12,504 nucleotides of DNA from CAZGWJ01 sp964529445 (GCA_964529445.1 CAZGWJ010000077.1:1-12504); one strand, 5' to 3'; shown: positions 1 to 6,390, counted from the first letter of the stretch. The notes: a model not told the origin generated them from the sequence alone. Program-made: numbers and translations.

Positions 1-1789
1 CGGCATGGGGGCCCGGCCGGACCAAACGTCGAGAACCGGGTCGTACATGGAAACGATCGACAGGGCGCCCGAATCGCCGTTCCCTCCCGCCAGGTAGACC
101 TTCCCGTCGAGGACACCCACGCCCGACGCGTAACAGGGGGTGGGAAGCGGGGCCCGAGCGGACCAGCCGCCCCCGACCGTGTCGTAAGCGTAGACGTTCG
201 ACACCGACTGGGTCCCGTTGTTGCCGCCCATCAGGTAGATCGTCGTTCCCACCGCCGCCGCCATCGGATAGAAGACGGGTGTCGGGACGGGGGTCAGGTC
301 GAACCAAGTCCCCAGATCGGGATGAAAGACCTCGACGTGCGCCTGGACCGTCCCGGAATAATACCCGCCGAAGACGTAGATCCTCCCCCCTGCCTGCGCG
401 GCAGCCAAAGCGGAACGTGCGTGGTTCAGGTACTTCTGCGGGGACCACGAGTCCGAAGTCGGGTCATAGCGGGCCACCCAATCGTAGTAGTAATCCGTCG
501 CGGGGAACCCCCCCCTCCAATAGCCCCCTATCCTGTAGGAATAACCGTCCAATTCGACAGCCGCAGCGTCCCTCACGGCGCTGGTGGCCGAGACCGGTGT
601 CCACTGCAGGGTGAACGCATCGGCGCCCCCGGAACAGGTAGAGGTCCAGGTCGGCGTGATCGTGGAGGTGGCGGTCACGGTCGGGGTCGCGGTGGGGGTC
701 CCGGTCTCGGACGGGGTCGGGGTCGGGGTGTCGACCGGGCAGTACTCGGCCCAGGCGCACAGTTCATAGCTCCCCTGCACCAGCCCGCCGCCCGGATAGG
801 TCTGCGGCCAGTCCGGGACGGCAAAGGCGAGGGAATTGATCATCGACGACGAGGTCCCCATTCCGAAGCCGCAGGTGTTCGAGGACTGGGCCGCCAGGTA
901 ATAGCGCCCGGCCGGAAGAAGCCGGTCCGGAACGTCCATGCGCTTGAAGCCCCCGCCCACGGGGACCACCTGGGACATCGTGATCAGGGTGCCCGGGGCG
1001 CTCCCCGCGTCGGAATAGAGTCCCGCCCGTCCCTGTACGCCCCCGTCCCCGTACCAGGCCCACAACGCCGTGACGGTGCCCGCCTCCGGCATATCGAACG
1101 CGGTGGCGAAGAACGACCCCGCCCCGGAGCCGTTCGGCCCCGCCGTCCTACCGAAGGACCGGGTGACGGCGCAGACCGCGGTTTCCGTCACGGTCGGTGT
1201 GGAAGAATTCGTCGCTGTTGGCGATGAAGTCGGCGTGTCGGTCGGGGTGTCGGTCGCCGTCCCCGTGGGGGTGTCNNNNNNNNNNNNNNNNNNNNNNNNN
1301 NNNNNNNNNNNNNNNNNNNNNNNNNNNNNNNNNNNNNNNNNNNNNNNNNNNNNNNNNNNNNNNNNNNNNNNNNNNGGTGGAGGTGGGCGTGAAGGACGGG
1401 GTGAACGTCCACGACGGGGTCGGCGTGCCGATCGGCGTGTCGGTCGCCGTCCCCGTGGGGGTGTCGGTGGAGGTGGGCGTGAAGGACGGGGTGAACGTCC
1501 ACGACGGGGTCGGCGTGCCGGTCTCCGTGTGCGTCGGGGTTTCGGTCGCCGTTTCCGATGAGGTCGCCGTCGGGGTGGCCGACGAAGTCGACGTGGCCGA
1601 ATCCGTCGGTGTCATGGAGGCCGTGTTCGACGGCACCGGGCTGGGGGTCCAGGTGGACGTGGCGGCCGCAGGGGACGGGGAGGGGGACGGGGCCGAAGGG
1701 CTCGACGATTTCTTGCAGGAGACGGCCCACAGGAAGACGCAAGCGAGCGTCAATACGACCCCGGCCGGGCGCATCATCCTCGCTCGCAT
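1..1789 (-). CDS. Kelch-repeat lipoprotein with Thr-Pro linkers (3' end outside window; internal assembly gap)
   Basis: Probable surface-exposed lipoprotein; function unknown. It starts at ATG 1789 with GAGG five nt upstream (1795-1798). Residues 1-25 form a lipoprotein signal peptide ending in AVSC (Cys25), followed by a Ser/Pro/Thr linker. The linker contains 90-bp (30-residue) tandem repeats and is broken by the N gap at 1276-1375. Beyond the gap the frame continues openly to base 1: a short TPT stretch; a beta-rich domain (about 1185-735, LYSDAGSAPGTLI-type motif, reminiscent of 'choice-of-anchor'/DUF4082-like domains, tentative); a second TPT linker (about 730-645); then four kelch repeats (about 600-1) with IGGY, VFGG, LMGG and LAGG doublets followed by YDP..DSW or YDPVLDVW. 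A kelch propeller needs 5-7 blades, so the protein continues past the left edge. The apparent frame change at the gap comes from the 100-N placeholder. Kelch assignment is firm; biological role is not. Confidence 0.85.
1276..1375. other. Assembly gap of exactly 100 N
   Basis: One hundred unknown bases, the usual placeholder length for a gap of unknown size. Both edges are units of the surrounding 90-bp tandem repeat, so the gap was probably caused by repeat collapse. Removing the Ns, or replacing them with any multiple of three bases, rejoins the reading frame of the kelch lipoprotein without a seam. Confidence 0.97.
1376..1525. repeat. 90-bp tandem repeat encoding a 30-residue Thr/Pro-rich unit
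   Basis: The block 1376-1465 starts again at 1466, and the first 55 bases of the two copies (1376-1430 and 1466-1520) are identical. The last 29 bases of the unit (1437-1465) recur exactly at 1247-1275, on the other side of the N gap. Each unit encodes a stretch containing TPSWTFTPSFTPTST followed by DTPTGTATDTP. Near-perfect identity suggests recent expansion; the copy number is hidden by the gap. Confidence 0.9.
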
Positions 1790-1845
1790 ATTGTCCTCGT
1801 CTCCGAATAAAGGAAGGCCGGGACAGGACGTCCCTCGGCTATGGG

Positions 1846-1854
1846 ATTATACCA
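1846..1854 (-). promoter_or_regulatory. Extended -10 promoter for the kelch lipoprotein gene
   Basis: Read on the minus strand this is TGGTATAAT, a perfect TATAAT with the TGn extension. Transcription would start near 1839, giving a leader of about 50 nt before ATG 1789. There is no good -35 at 16-18 bp, which fits the extended -10 class. It lies just after the stop codon of the C_GCAxxG_C_C gene, so the lipoprotein is probably its own transcription unit. Confidence 0.6.
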
Positions 1855-1882
1855 CGGGCCAAGCGAGGCGCCTTGGAACCGG

Positions 1883-2317
1883 TCAGTCGAGGGTCTCCAG
1901 GATCTCCACCGCGTCGCGCACGGCCCGGGGGCAGACGGTCGTGAAGAGTCCTTTCTCGACAGCCTCCTTCATGCCCTCCGGCGTCGATAGGTCGCAGCCG
2001 AGCATCTCGCTGCAGGACACGCTTCCGCGGCGTTCCCGGAAGAGTTGCATGAAGTGACGGGACCGCGAGTAGGTCGCTTCCTTCGCCTCGCTCTTCCCCT
2101 CCATTTCCATGCCGTGTCGCAGACCCAGCACCATGAGGGCGCCCGTCACGGCCCCGCAGGTCAAGCCCTGACGGGCCATGCCTCCCCCGAAAGCCGCGGC
2201 AACCTTGAGGGCCTTCTCCCGGTCCATGCCGAGTTCCGGCGCGAAGACGGAGAACACGGCCTGGGCGCAGTTGAAGCCCCTGTTGAAATCCTCGACCGCC
2301 TGCTCCGCCTTGTTCAC
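1883..2317 (-). CDS. C_GCAxxG_C_C family putative redox protein, 144 aa
   Basis: A small cytosolic protein of the C_GCAxxG_C_C family (putative redox-active proteins of about 140 residues, biochemical role unproven). Residues 54-59 read CGAVTG, preceded by FGGGMARQGLT. Cysteines lie at 17 (NCAQAVF), 54, 102 (SCSEML), 108 and 129 (TVCPRAV), matching the four conserved family cysteines plus one extra. I chose the GTG at 2317 because GGAGG (2324-2328) sits six nt upstream and the family's normal N-terminus (KAEQAVEDF..GFNCAQAVF) begins just there. The frame is open further, to 2395, but that extension is encoded by intergenic repeat sequence. There is no signal peptide. The gene is 3' of the NlpC/P60-like gene, 121 bp away. 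Family members often neighbour transporter genes; none is seen here. Confidence 0.88.
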   Translation of the reverse strand: MNKAEQAVEDFNRGFNCAQAVFSVFAPELGMDREKALKVAAAFGGGMARQGLTCGAVTGALMVLGLRHGMEMEGKSEAKEATYSRSRHFMQLFRERRGSVSCSEMLGCDLSTPEGMKEAVEKGLFTTVCPRAVRDAVEILETLD

Positions 2318-2323
2318 GACACA

Positions 2324-2328
2324 CCTCC
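2324..2328 (-). promoter_or_regulatory. Shine-Dalgarno site deciding a GTG start
   Basis: GGAGG on the minus strand, six nt before GTG 2317. It fixes the start of the C_GCAxxG_C_C gene against longer upstream alternatives in the same frame. Confidence 0.75.
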
Positions 2329-2333
2329 GGATC

Positions 2334-2427
2334 AACGCGAAGTTTCGAAGGATGCGAAGCCTATTAATCTGTTCGAATCCGACGTCAAGGGACATCCTTA
2401 CTTCGCCGACTTCGCGGCCTTCGCGTT
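2334..2427. repeat. Inverted pair of period-9 GCGAAG repeats (element A)
   Basis: The left arm (2334-2359) is three units ending in CGAAG: AACGCGAAG, TTTCGAAG, GATGCGAAG. The right arm (2401-2427), read on the opposite strand, is AACGCGAAG, GCCGCGAAG, TCGGCGAAG. The outer nine bases pair perfectly (AACGCGAAG with CTTCGCGTT), and the middle and inner CGAAG units also pair. The 41-bp centre (2360-2400) is clearly more AT-rich. The element fills most of the space between the NlpC-like and C_GCAxxG_C_C genes and could fold as a long hairpin in RNA. Confidence 0.7.
2361..2388 (-). promoter_or_regulatory. Possible promoter inside the loop of element A
   Basis: On the minus strand TTGACG (2383-2388) is followed after 16 bp by TAATAG (2361-2366). 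The -35 matches the sigma70 consensus at five of six positions; the -10 is weak. It points toward the C_GCAxxG_C_C gene, whose GTG is at 2317. Confidence 0.3.
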
Positions 2428-2438
2428 CCGCCGTTTCT

Positions 2439-3089
2439 TCAGTCCACCGGGTGGCCGAATGACGCCGCGTAGGTTTCCCGGTGGCGGATCTCCCGCCCCG
2501 TCTTCGGGTCGGTGGCCACGCGCTCGTTCTTGCCGCCCTCCCGGAAACTGAAGGAACGCCTCCGGATCTTCGGGTCCTTGCGCCCCTTGGAGGAATCGAT
2601 GTAGGTCAGGAGGCCGTCCTTCATGGACTCCGCGATCCCCGAATGCGTGTAGACATCCTGCGCGTCGATGGACCCGTCCCGGTTGGCGTCATAGGTGTAG
2701 TGGAAGATGAGGACGTCCCCGGGACGGATGGCGGAGGGGTCCTTGCGCTCCACGCCGTAACGGCGCAGGTAGCCGAAGATCGAGAGGGTGAGGTTCTTCC
2801 CCCCCTGCGCGGCCAGGTAGGAGTCCATCGCCTCCGACTTCACGCAGGCCCGCACGAAGTTCGAGCAGTCGATGTCCCAGTCGGGGCGGGTGTTGAGATA
2901 ATGGCGGGCGTTGGCGACGATCTGGTCCGCGCCCGCCACGGGCGGGGACGTCTCCTGGCGGAGGGGGATCCCCACGCAGGAAGAGAGGAGGAAGGAGACC
3001 GCCAGAACGGATAATTTGAAATCAGCAATTAGCAATTTGAAATGGCGCTTCCGCTCTTGGCCGACAATTTCACATTTCAAATTTCTCAT
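2439..3089 (-). CDS. NlpC/P60-like cysteine peptidase lipoprotein with EF-hand-type loop
   Basis: Probable envelope peptidase or amidase, likely acting on peptidoglycan peptides; 216 aa from ATG 3089. That ATG overlaps the gltX stop (ATGA), suggesting translational coupling. A hydrophobic stretch (26-37) ends in the lipobox LSSC (Cys38), so the mature protein is a lipoprotein. The NlpC/P60-like signature is DCSNFV with candidate nucleophile Cys75, then IRPGDVLIF (121-129) and THSGI with candidate His149. Between them, residues 134-145 (DANRDGSIDAQD) match a calcium-binding EF-hand loop (D, N, D, S, D, D at the coordinating positions). The N-terminal 25 residues are unusually long for a signal-peptide n-region and are encoded by AT-rich repeat DNA, so a later start such as the TTG codon of Leu19 is possible. 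The C-terminal part (170-216) is basic and unassigned. Family placement is good; substrate unknown. Confidence 0.75.
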   Translation of the reverse strand: MRNLKCEIVGQERKRHFKLLIADFKLSVLAVSFLLSSCVGIPLRQETSPPVAGADQIVANARHYLNTRPDWDIDCSNFVRACVKSEAMDSYLAAQGGKNLTLSIFGYLRRYGVERKDPSAIRPGDVLIFHYTYDANRDGSIDAQDVYTHSGIAESMKDGLLTYIDSSKGRKDPKIRRRSFSFREGGKNERVATDPKTGREIRHRETYAASFGHPVD

Positions 3090-3098
3090 TTCACATTG
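3013..3098. repeat. AT-rich TTTGAAAT inverted repeats (element B)
   Basis: AATTTGAAAT occurs at 3013-3022 and 3034-3043 and, inverted, as ATTTCAAATT at 3074-3083. Around these are diverged copies such as AATTTCACATTTC and CTCATTTCACATTG. The patch is strikingly AT-rich against a GC-rich background. It lies at the gltX/NlpC-like junction and is translated in part as the n-region of the NlpC-like signal peptide and as the last codons of gltX. Confidence 0.7.
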
Positions 3099-4591
3099 CC
3101 CGAAGGTGTTTCTCCTTCGGGCGTCGTTCCGACCGACTTGATCATCTGGATGAACCTTCTCAGGCGCACCATGCAGCGCCCCTTGCCCAGGATCTCGATG
3201 AGTTCGAAGAGGTTGGGGGAGACCGTGCGGCCCGTGATGGCCAGGCGCACGGGATGCACGTATTCGGCGAATTTGCGGCCCTTCTCGGCCGCGCGCTTGC
3301 GGAACGCCTCCTCCAGCGTCATCTCGTTGAAGACCAGGGTCTCGTCGAGGATGCGCAAGGCGTCCTCCAGGATGGGCAGGTTGCCCGCGTTCAGGTGCTT
3401 GGCCAGGCCCGCGGGATCGTACGAATGCACCTCGCCCAAGAAGTACGTGATCTGGTCGCCCACGTCGGTGATGGTCTTGAGACTGCCCTGCACGCTCTGC
3501 ACCATGCGCTTCAGGGCCGGGCCGCCCTCCCGCATGAAATCCTCCGAGATGGCGTCGCTGTCCCAGAGGTACTCGAGGCACAACTGGTAGATGCGCTCGA
3601 TGTGGGACTCGCGGATGTAATGACCGTTCATCCACTGCAGTTTCTGGTAGTCGAACGCCGCCGGGCTTTTCTGCACATCGAGGAGCTCGAAATAGTGGAT
3701 GAGCTCCTGGCGCGTGAAGAGCTCGGTCTTGCCGTCCAGGGCCCACCCCAGGAGGGCCAGGTAGTTGAAGAGGGCCTCGGGCAGGTAGCCCTGCCTCTTG
3801 AACTCGGCCACGGCGTTGGCGCCGTGCCTCTTGGAAAGGGGTTTGCGATCGCTACCCACGATGAGGGGGATGTGAGCGAACTTCGGGGGCGCGAATCCCA
3901 GGGCCCGGTAGAGCAGGATCTGCTTGGGCGTGTTGGAAAGGTGGTCGTCGCCGCGGATGACGTGGGTGATCTGCATGAGGGCGTCGTCCACCACGGCCAC
4001 GAAGTTGTAGGTGGGTTCCCCGCCGCTCCGGACCATGATGAAATCGTCCAGTTCCGCGTGGTCCACGGAAACGGCGCCCCGGATCAGGTCCTGGAACTCC
4101 GTCCGGCCCGGCAGGACCTTCAAGCGGATGGCGTAGGGCCTCCCCTCCTTGCGGAAAGCCGCGGCCTGCTCGGGTGTCAGCTCACGGCACTTCCCCGAAT
4201 AGCGGTAGGGTTTCCCCAGGGCCTGGTGCGCCTCGCGCTCGGCCTCCAGTTCCTTGTGGGAGCAGAAACAGGGATAGGCGTGACCCGAGGCCAGGAGCTT
4301 CTTCAGGTACTCCTTGTATTGGGGCGCCCGCTCGGTCTGGCGGTAGGGTCCGAAGGGCCCGCCCAGGCCCGGCCCCTCGTCCCAGTCGAGACCCATCCAT
4401 TGCAGGTCCCGAATGATGGCCTCCTCGTACTCGCGCTTGGACCGCTCGATGTCGGTGTCCTCGATGCGCAGGACGAACTTGCCGCCGTGGTGGCGGGCGA
4501 AGAGCCAGTTGAACAGGGCCGTCCGGGCCCCGCCCACGTGCAGGTTTCCCGTGGGACTGGGAGCGAAACGGACGCGTACGGTGTCCGACAA
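3086..4591 (-). CDS. gltX: Glutamyl-tRNA synthetase (class I), 501 aa
   Basis: Charges tRNA-Glu (possibly also tRNA-Gln if the host uses the transamidation route; no gatCAB genes are in view) with glutamate, in the cytosol. The Rossmann-fold signatures are intact: PSPTGNLHVGG (11-21, the HIGH motif), RGDDHLSNT (213-221), and GSDRKPLSKRHGA (246-258, the KMSKS motif). A zinc-type set is present: Cys108, Cys110, Tyr131, Cys135. Anticodon-binding helices fill the C-terminal part. The start is a TTG at 4591, with GGGGGAAGG ending six nt upstream; no in-frame ATG fits better. The length is slightly above the usual 470-490. The last roughly 15 residues (VGTTPEGETPSGNVK) come from a hairpin and AT-rich repeat and look like a late addition. 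The stop overlaps the next gene by ATGA. Divergent from the PilZ gene across 87 bp. Confidence 0.97.
   Translation of the reverse strand: MSDTVRVRFAPSPTGNLHVGGARTALFNWLFARHHGGKFVLRIEDTDIERSKREYEEAIIRDLQWMGLDWDEGPGLGGPFGPYRQTERAPQYKEYLKKLLASGHAYPCFCSHKELEAEREAHQALGKPYRYSGKCRELTPEQAAAFRKEGRPYAIRLKVLPGRTEFQDLIRGAVSVDHAELDDFIMVRSGGEPTYNFVAVVDDALMQITHVIRGDDHLSNTPKQILLYRALGFAPPKFAHIPLIVGSDRKPLSKRHGANAVAEFKRQGYLPEALFNYLALLGWALDGKTELFTRQELIHYFELLDVQKSPAAFDYQKLQWMNGHYIRESHIERIYQLCLEYLWDSDAISEDFMREGGPALKRMVQSVQGSLKTITDVGDQITYFLGEVHSYDPAGLAKHLNAGNLPILEDALRILDETLVFNEMTLEEAFRKRAAEKGRKFAEYVHPVRLAITGRTVSPNLFELIEILGKGRCMVRLRRFIQMIKSVGTTPEGETPSGNVK
3098..3122. repeat. Perfect 9-bp hairpin at the 3' end of gltX
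   Basis: GCCCGAAGG (3098-3106) and CCTTCGGGC (3114-3122) form a perfect nine-bp stem with a seven-nt loop, inside the last codons of gltX. No T-run follows on the minus strand, so it is not a classical intrinsic terminator. It could stabilise the gltX mRNA end or modulate translation of the overlapping downstream start at 3089. Confidence 0.55.
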
Positions 4592-4612
4592 TTTTTGCCT
4601 TCCCCCAAAAAA

Positions 4613-4625
4613 GGATATGGTATCC
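4613..4625. promoter_or_regulatory. Dyad GGATA-TGG-TATCC in the gltX/PilZ divergent region
   Basis: A five-bp inverted repeat with a three-bp centre, in the only AT-rich part of the 87-bp space between the two divergent genes. It overlaps weak -10-like hexamers on the plus strand (TATGGT 4616-4621; TATCCT 4621-4626). The only plus-strand -35 candidate, TTGCCT (4595-4600), is spaced 15 or 20 bp away, so no promoter is firmly identified. Confidence 0.3.
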
Positions 4626-4643
4626 TAGTGGCGCCGGTCGATG

Positions 4644-4657
4644 CGGGGGCGCCCCCG
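4644..4657. promoter_or_regulatory. Perfect 14-bp GC palindrome upstream of the PilZ gene
   Basis: CGGGGGCGCCCCCG reads the same on both strands and has no loop, so it fits a dimer-binding operator better than an RNA hairpin. It lies 21 bp before the PilZ start and upstream of gltX. In GC-rich DNA such palindromes can arise by chance. Confidence 0.3.
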
Positions 4658-4678
4658 AAATCACTACGAGGACCCTTC

Positions 4679-5047
4679 ATGCTGAAGAAAAAAACAGCCG
4701 AGAAACCCAAATCCGACCATCGCCGGGCCAAGCGGGTGATCCTGCTGGAGAACGTCCAGGGGACGGTCGTGAACAGCGACGGCCCGCCCTTCCGGGCCAA
4801 CCTCATCAACGTAAGCGTGACGGGCTGCGAGATCTACACCAGCAAGGTCCTGAATTCCGGCCACCGCATCAACCTGGGCCTGGTCTCCCCCACCGACGGA
4901 AGCATGCTGACCTTCATGGGCGAGGTGGTCCGGGCCCTGAAGAACCCCATGAAATCCATGGGACGCTACGCCTACGGCATCCACTTCACCAACCTGGACA
5001 CCGAGAAGAGCCAGTTCCTCAAGGAAGCCGTCGGTACGGACGAATAA
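4679..5047 (+). CDS. PilZ-domain protein, putative c-di-GMP receptor, 122 aa
   Basis: A single-domain PilZ protein, likely a cytosolic receptor that couples cyclic di-GMP to motility, adhesion or another envelope process. Both ligand motifs are present: RxxxR at Arg15-Arg19 (RRAKR) and NxSxxG at Asn44-Gly49 (NVSVTG), followed by the expected beta-barrel pattern (FMGEVVRAL, YAYGIHFTNLD). The start is ATG 4679, with GAGG (4668-4671) seven nt upstream. The reading frame is open far upstream, but that part is antisense to gltX and is not coding. The first 12 residues are a Lys-rich tail. It is the only plus-strand gene here, a single-gene unit ending in a strong terminator at 5128-5158. No cyclase, phosphodiesterase or pilus gene lies nearby to name its output. 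Confidence 0.88.
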   Translation: MLKKKTAEKPKSDHRRAKRVILLENVQGTVVNSDGPPFRANLINVSVTGCEIYTSKVLNSGHRINLGLVSPTDGSMLTFMGEVVRALKNPMKSMGRYAYGIHFTNLDTEKSQFLKEAVGTDE

Positions 5048-5078
5048 CGGCCGGCTTCGCTGCGCTCGCCGGAGGTTC

Positions 5079-5210
5079 AAGGTGGCAGGTCGAAGTTAGA
5101 AGGCAAAGCCGGAAGAATCCATAAACCAGCCCTCTGGCCGAAAGGTCCGAGGGCTTTTGAATTTCCAGGTCCTCGATCTTCGATGCCGTAACCTTCCGAC
5201 TTCCACCTTC
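5079..5210. repeat. Inverted purine-rich repeats flanking the PilZ terminator (element C)
   Basis: The left arm (5079-5103) begins AAGGTGGCAGGTCGAAGTT and ends AGAAGG. The right arm (5190-5210), read on the opposite strand, contains AAGGTGGAAGTCGGAAGGTT. The copies are imperfect but clearly related, with a loose 8-9 nt period of GAAG/GAAGG units. They face each other across the PilZ terminator, in the space between the convergent PilZ and TPR genes. Confidence 0.5.
5128..5158 (+). terminator. Rho-independent terminator of the PilZ gene
   Basis: A 12-bp stem (5128-5139 with 5144-5155) has one T-C mismatch and one G-T pair, closed by a GAAA tetraloop (5140-5143) and followed by TTTT (5155-5158). 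It lies 80 bp after the PilZ stop and is the clearest intrinsic terminator in the window. Confidence 0.8.
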
Positions 5211-5222
5211 TCGCTTCTATCT

Positions 5223-5265
5223 CAGCAAGCCCCATCGGGGTCTATGACCCCGGTTGGGCTTGCTG
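5223..5265. terminator. Long hairpin overlapping the TPR gene stop codon
   Basis: CAGCAAGCCC (5223-5232) pairs with GGGCTTGCTG (5256-5265), and inside it GGGGTC (5237-5242) pairs with GACCCC (5246-5251). The TPR gene stop (5242-5244) sits in the apical loop region, so the last codons (QQAQPGS) form part of the hairpin. No T-run follows on either strand. It probably marks or protects the 3' end of the minus-strand transcript; terminator activity is uncertain. Confidence 0.5.
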
Positions 5266-6390
5266 GATGATCGCCTTGCGCAGGACCGCCAGGACGGTGC
5301 GATGCAGTTCCTCGGCCTCGCGGGACTGGTCCACGGCCTTCTGGAACTTCGGGTTGATCTCCAGGGCCTTCTTGAACTCCTTCATGGACCGGTTGACGTC
5401 GAAGCGGGACTTGATGAGGTACGCCACGCCCAGGTGGTGGTGCAGGTCGGCGTAATGGGGGTACTCCTCGATGACGGCCGTCAGCTTGTCGATGTACTGC
5501 TCCGTCATCTGCAGGTCGATGCCCTCGGACCCGTACAGCAGGGTCAGCGTGAAGAAGAAGATGATCTCGTCCCCGATGCGGGGCACGTACTTGGGCCGAA
5601 CCTCCATGAAGTTCTGGAAGGACAAACTGTACTTCTTCACCCGCAGGTAATCCTGCGCCATCATGAAGGCGCGGTTGCGCAGCTTGGGGTTCAGGGCCGC
5701 CGCGGTGTCCGATTCCTGCTTGGCGCGCGCGCACAGCTCCCCCACCTTCGAGTCCAGGAGGGTCGTGCCCGCCGAGAGGAGGTACCCCATGCAGGCGGCC
5801 GCGAGCTTCAGGTGGGCGTCGGCGTAGCGCGGGTTGATCTGGAGGGCCTGGAGATAGTGCTGGACCGCCTCGTCCAGTTCACGCCGGTAGAGATGGACGT
5901 TGCCGAGGTGGTAGTACACGTCGGCGTATCCCTGGCCCAGTTCCTTGGCCCGGTTCAGCATGGCGATGGCGCCCTCGTAATCCTCCATGAGGGTGAGGGT
6001 CACTCCGTAGTTCTTCATGGCCTGGAGGTGGTCGGCATCCATCTCGATGGCCTTCTGGAACTTGACCTTCGCCTCGTTGTAGAAGCCGTTCGCGAGCAGG
6101 ACGACGCCCATCTTGGTGCAGGTGTCGGCGGTGGGCTTCTCGTCGATCTTGCGGTTCAACCGGAAGACGGATTCCAGTTCGACGGACCGGGAGCGGTGGG
6201 TGTCCTGGAGGACCCGCCGGACGGTCTCCTCGTCCGGATTCTCCGGCAGGTCGTACTCCCGCTGGGAGATGGTGCGCCCGCCGAGGTGGATGTGGGAAAG
6301 CGCCCGGTTGCGCTGGGGCAGGAAGGAGGTCTCGACGGTGAAATTGCGGCCGTCGATCTCGATCTGGGAGTTGAGGGGCGTCTGGTCCAT
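5242..6390 (-). CDS. TPR-repeat protein, last gene of the partner-switching cluster, 382 aa
   Basis: A cytosolic scaffold-type protein; no catalytic motif seen. Residues 10-75 form a distinct beta-rich N-terminal region (EIDGRNFTVETSFLPQ, then ALSHIHLGGRTISQREY and a helix), which I recall as a recurrent leader of some bacterial TPR proteins but cannot name. From residue 91 come tetratricopeptide repeats: 91-124, 125-156, 157-190 (YADVYYHLGNVHLYRRELDEA), a divergent middle, and a last good one at 313-350 (YADLHHHLGVAYL... ALEINPKF). It starts at ATG 6390 with GGAGG 11 nt upstream, a little far. It follows the STAS gene by 34 bp, so it is probably co-transcribed and may bind the antagonist or the kinase-phosphatase. 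The stop lies in a large hairpin. Confidence 0.85.
   Translation of the reverse strand: MDQTPLNSQIEIDGRNFTVETSFLPQRNRALSHIHLGGRTISQREYDLPENPDEETVRRVLQDTHRSRSVELESVFRLNRKIDEKPTADTCTKMGVVLLANGFYNEAKVKFQKAIEMDADHLQAMKNYGVTLTLMEDYEGAIAMLNRAKELGQGYADVYYHLGNVHLYRRELDEAVQHYLQALQINPRYADAHLKLAAACMGYLLSAGTTLLDSKVGELCARAKQESDTAAALNPKLRNRAFMMAQDYLRVKKYSLSFQNFMEVRPKYVPRIGDEIIFFFTLTLLYGSEGIDLQMTEQYIDKLTAVIEEYPHYADLHHHLGVAYLIKSRFDVNRSMKEFKKALEINPKFQKAVDQSREAEELHRTVLAVLRKAIIQQAQPGS

Noticed and set aside
1148..1378. Frameshift or pseudogene at the N gap
   Set aside because: The frame change is fully explained by the 100-N placeholder; joining the edges restores a seamless repeat and open frame.
1201..1560. 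CRISPR-like array
   Set aside because: The periodic sequence is coding Thr-Pro repeat without distinct spacers, and it continues the reading frame.
3098..3122. Intrinsic terminator of gltX
   Set aside because: The stem is perfect but no T-run follows, and it lies within coding sequence before the stop codon.
3254..4678. Long plus-strand open frame across gltX leading into the PilZ gene
   Set aside because: It is the antisense of an unmistakable gltX. In GC-rich DNA the opposite strand often lacks stops. Only the part from ATG 4679, with its own ribosome site, is coding.
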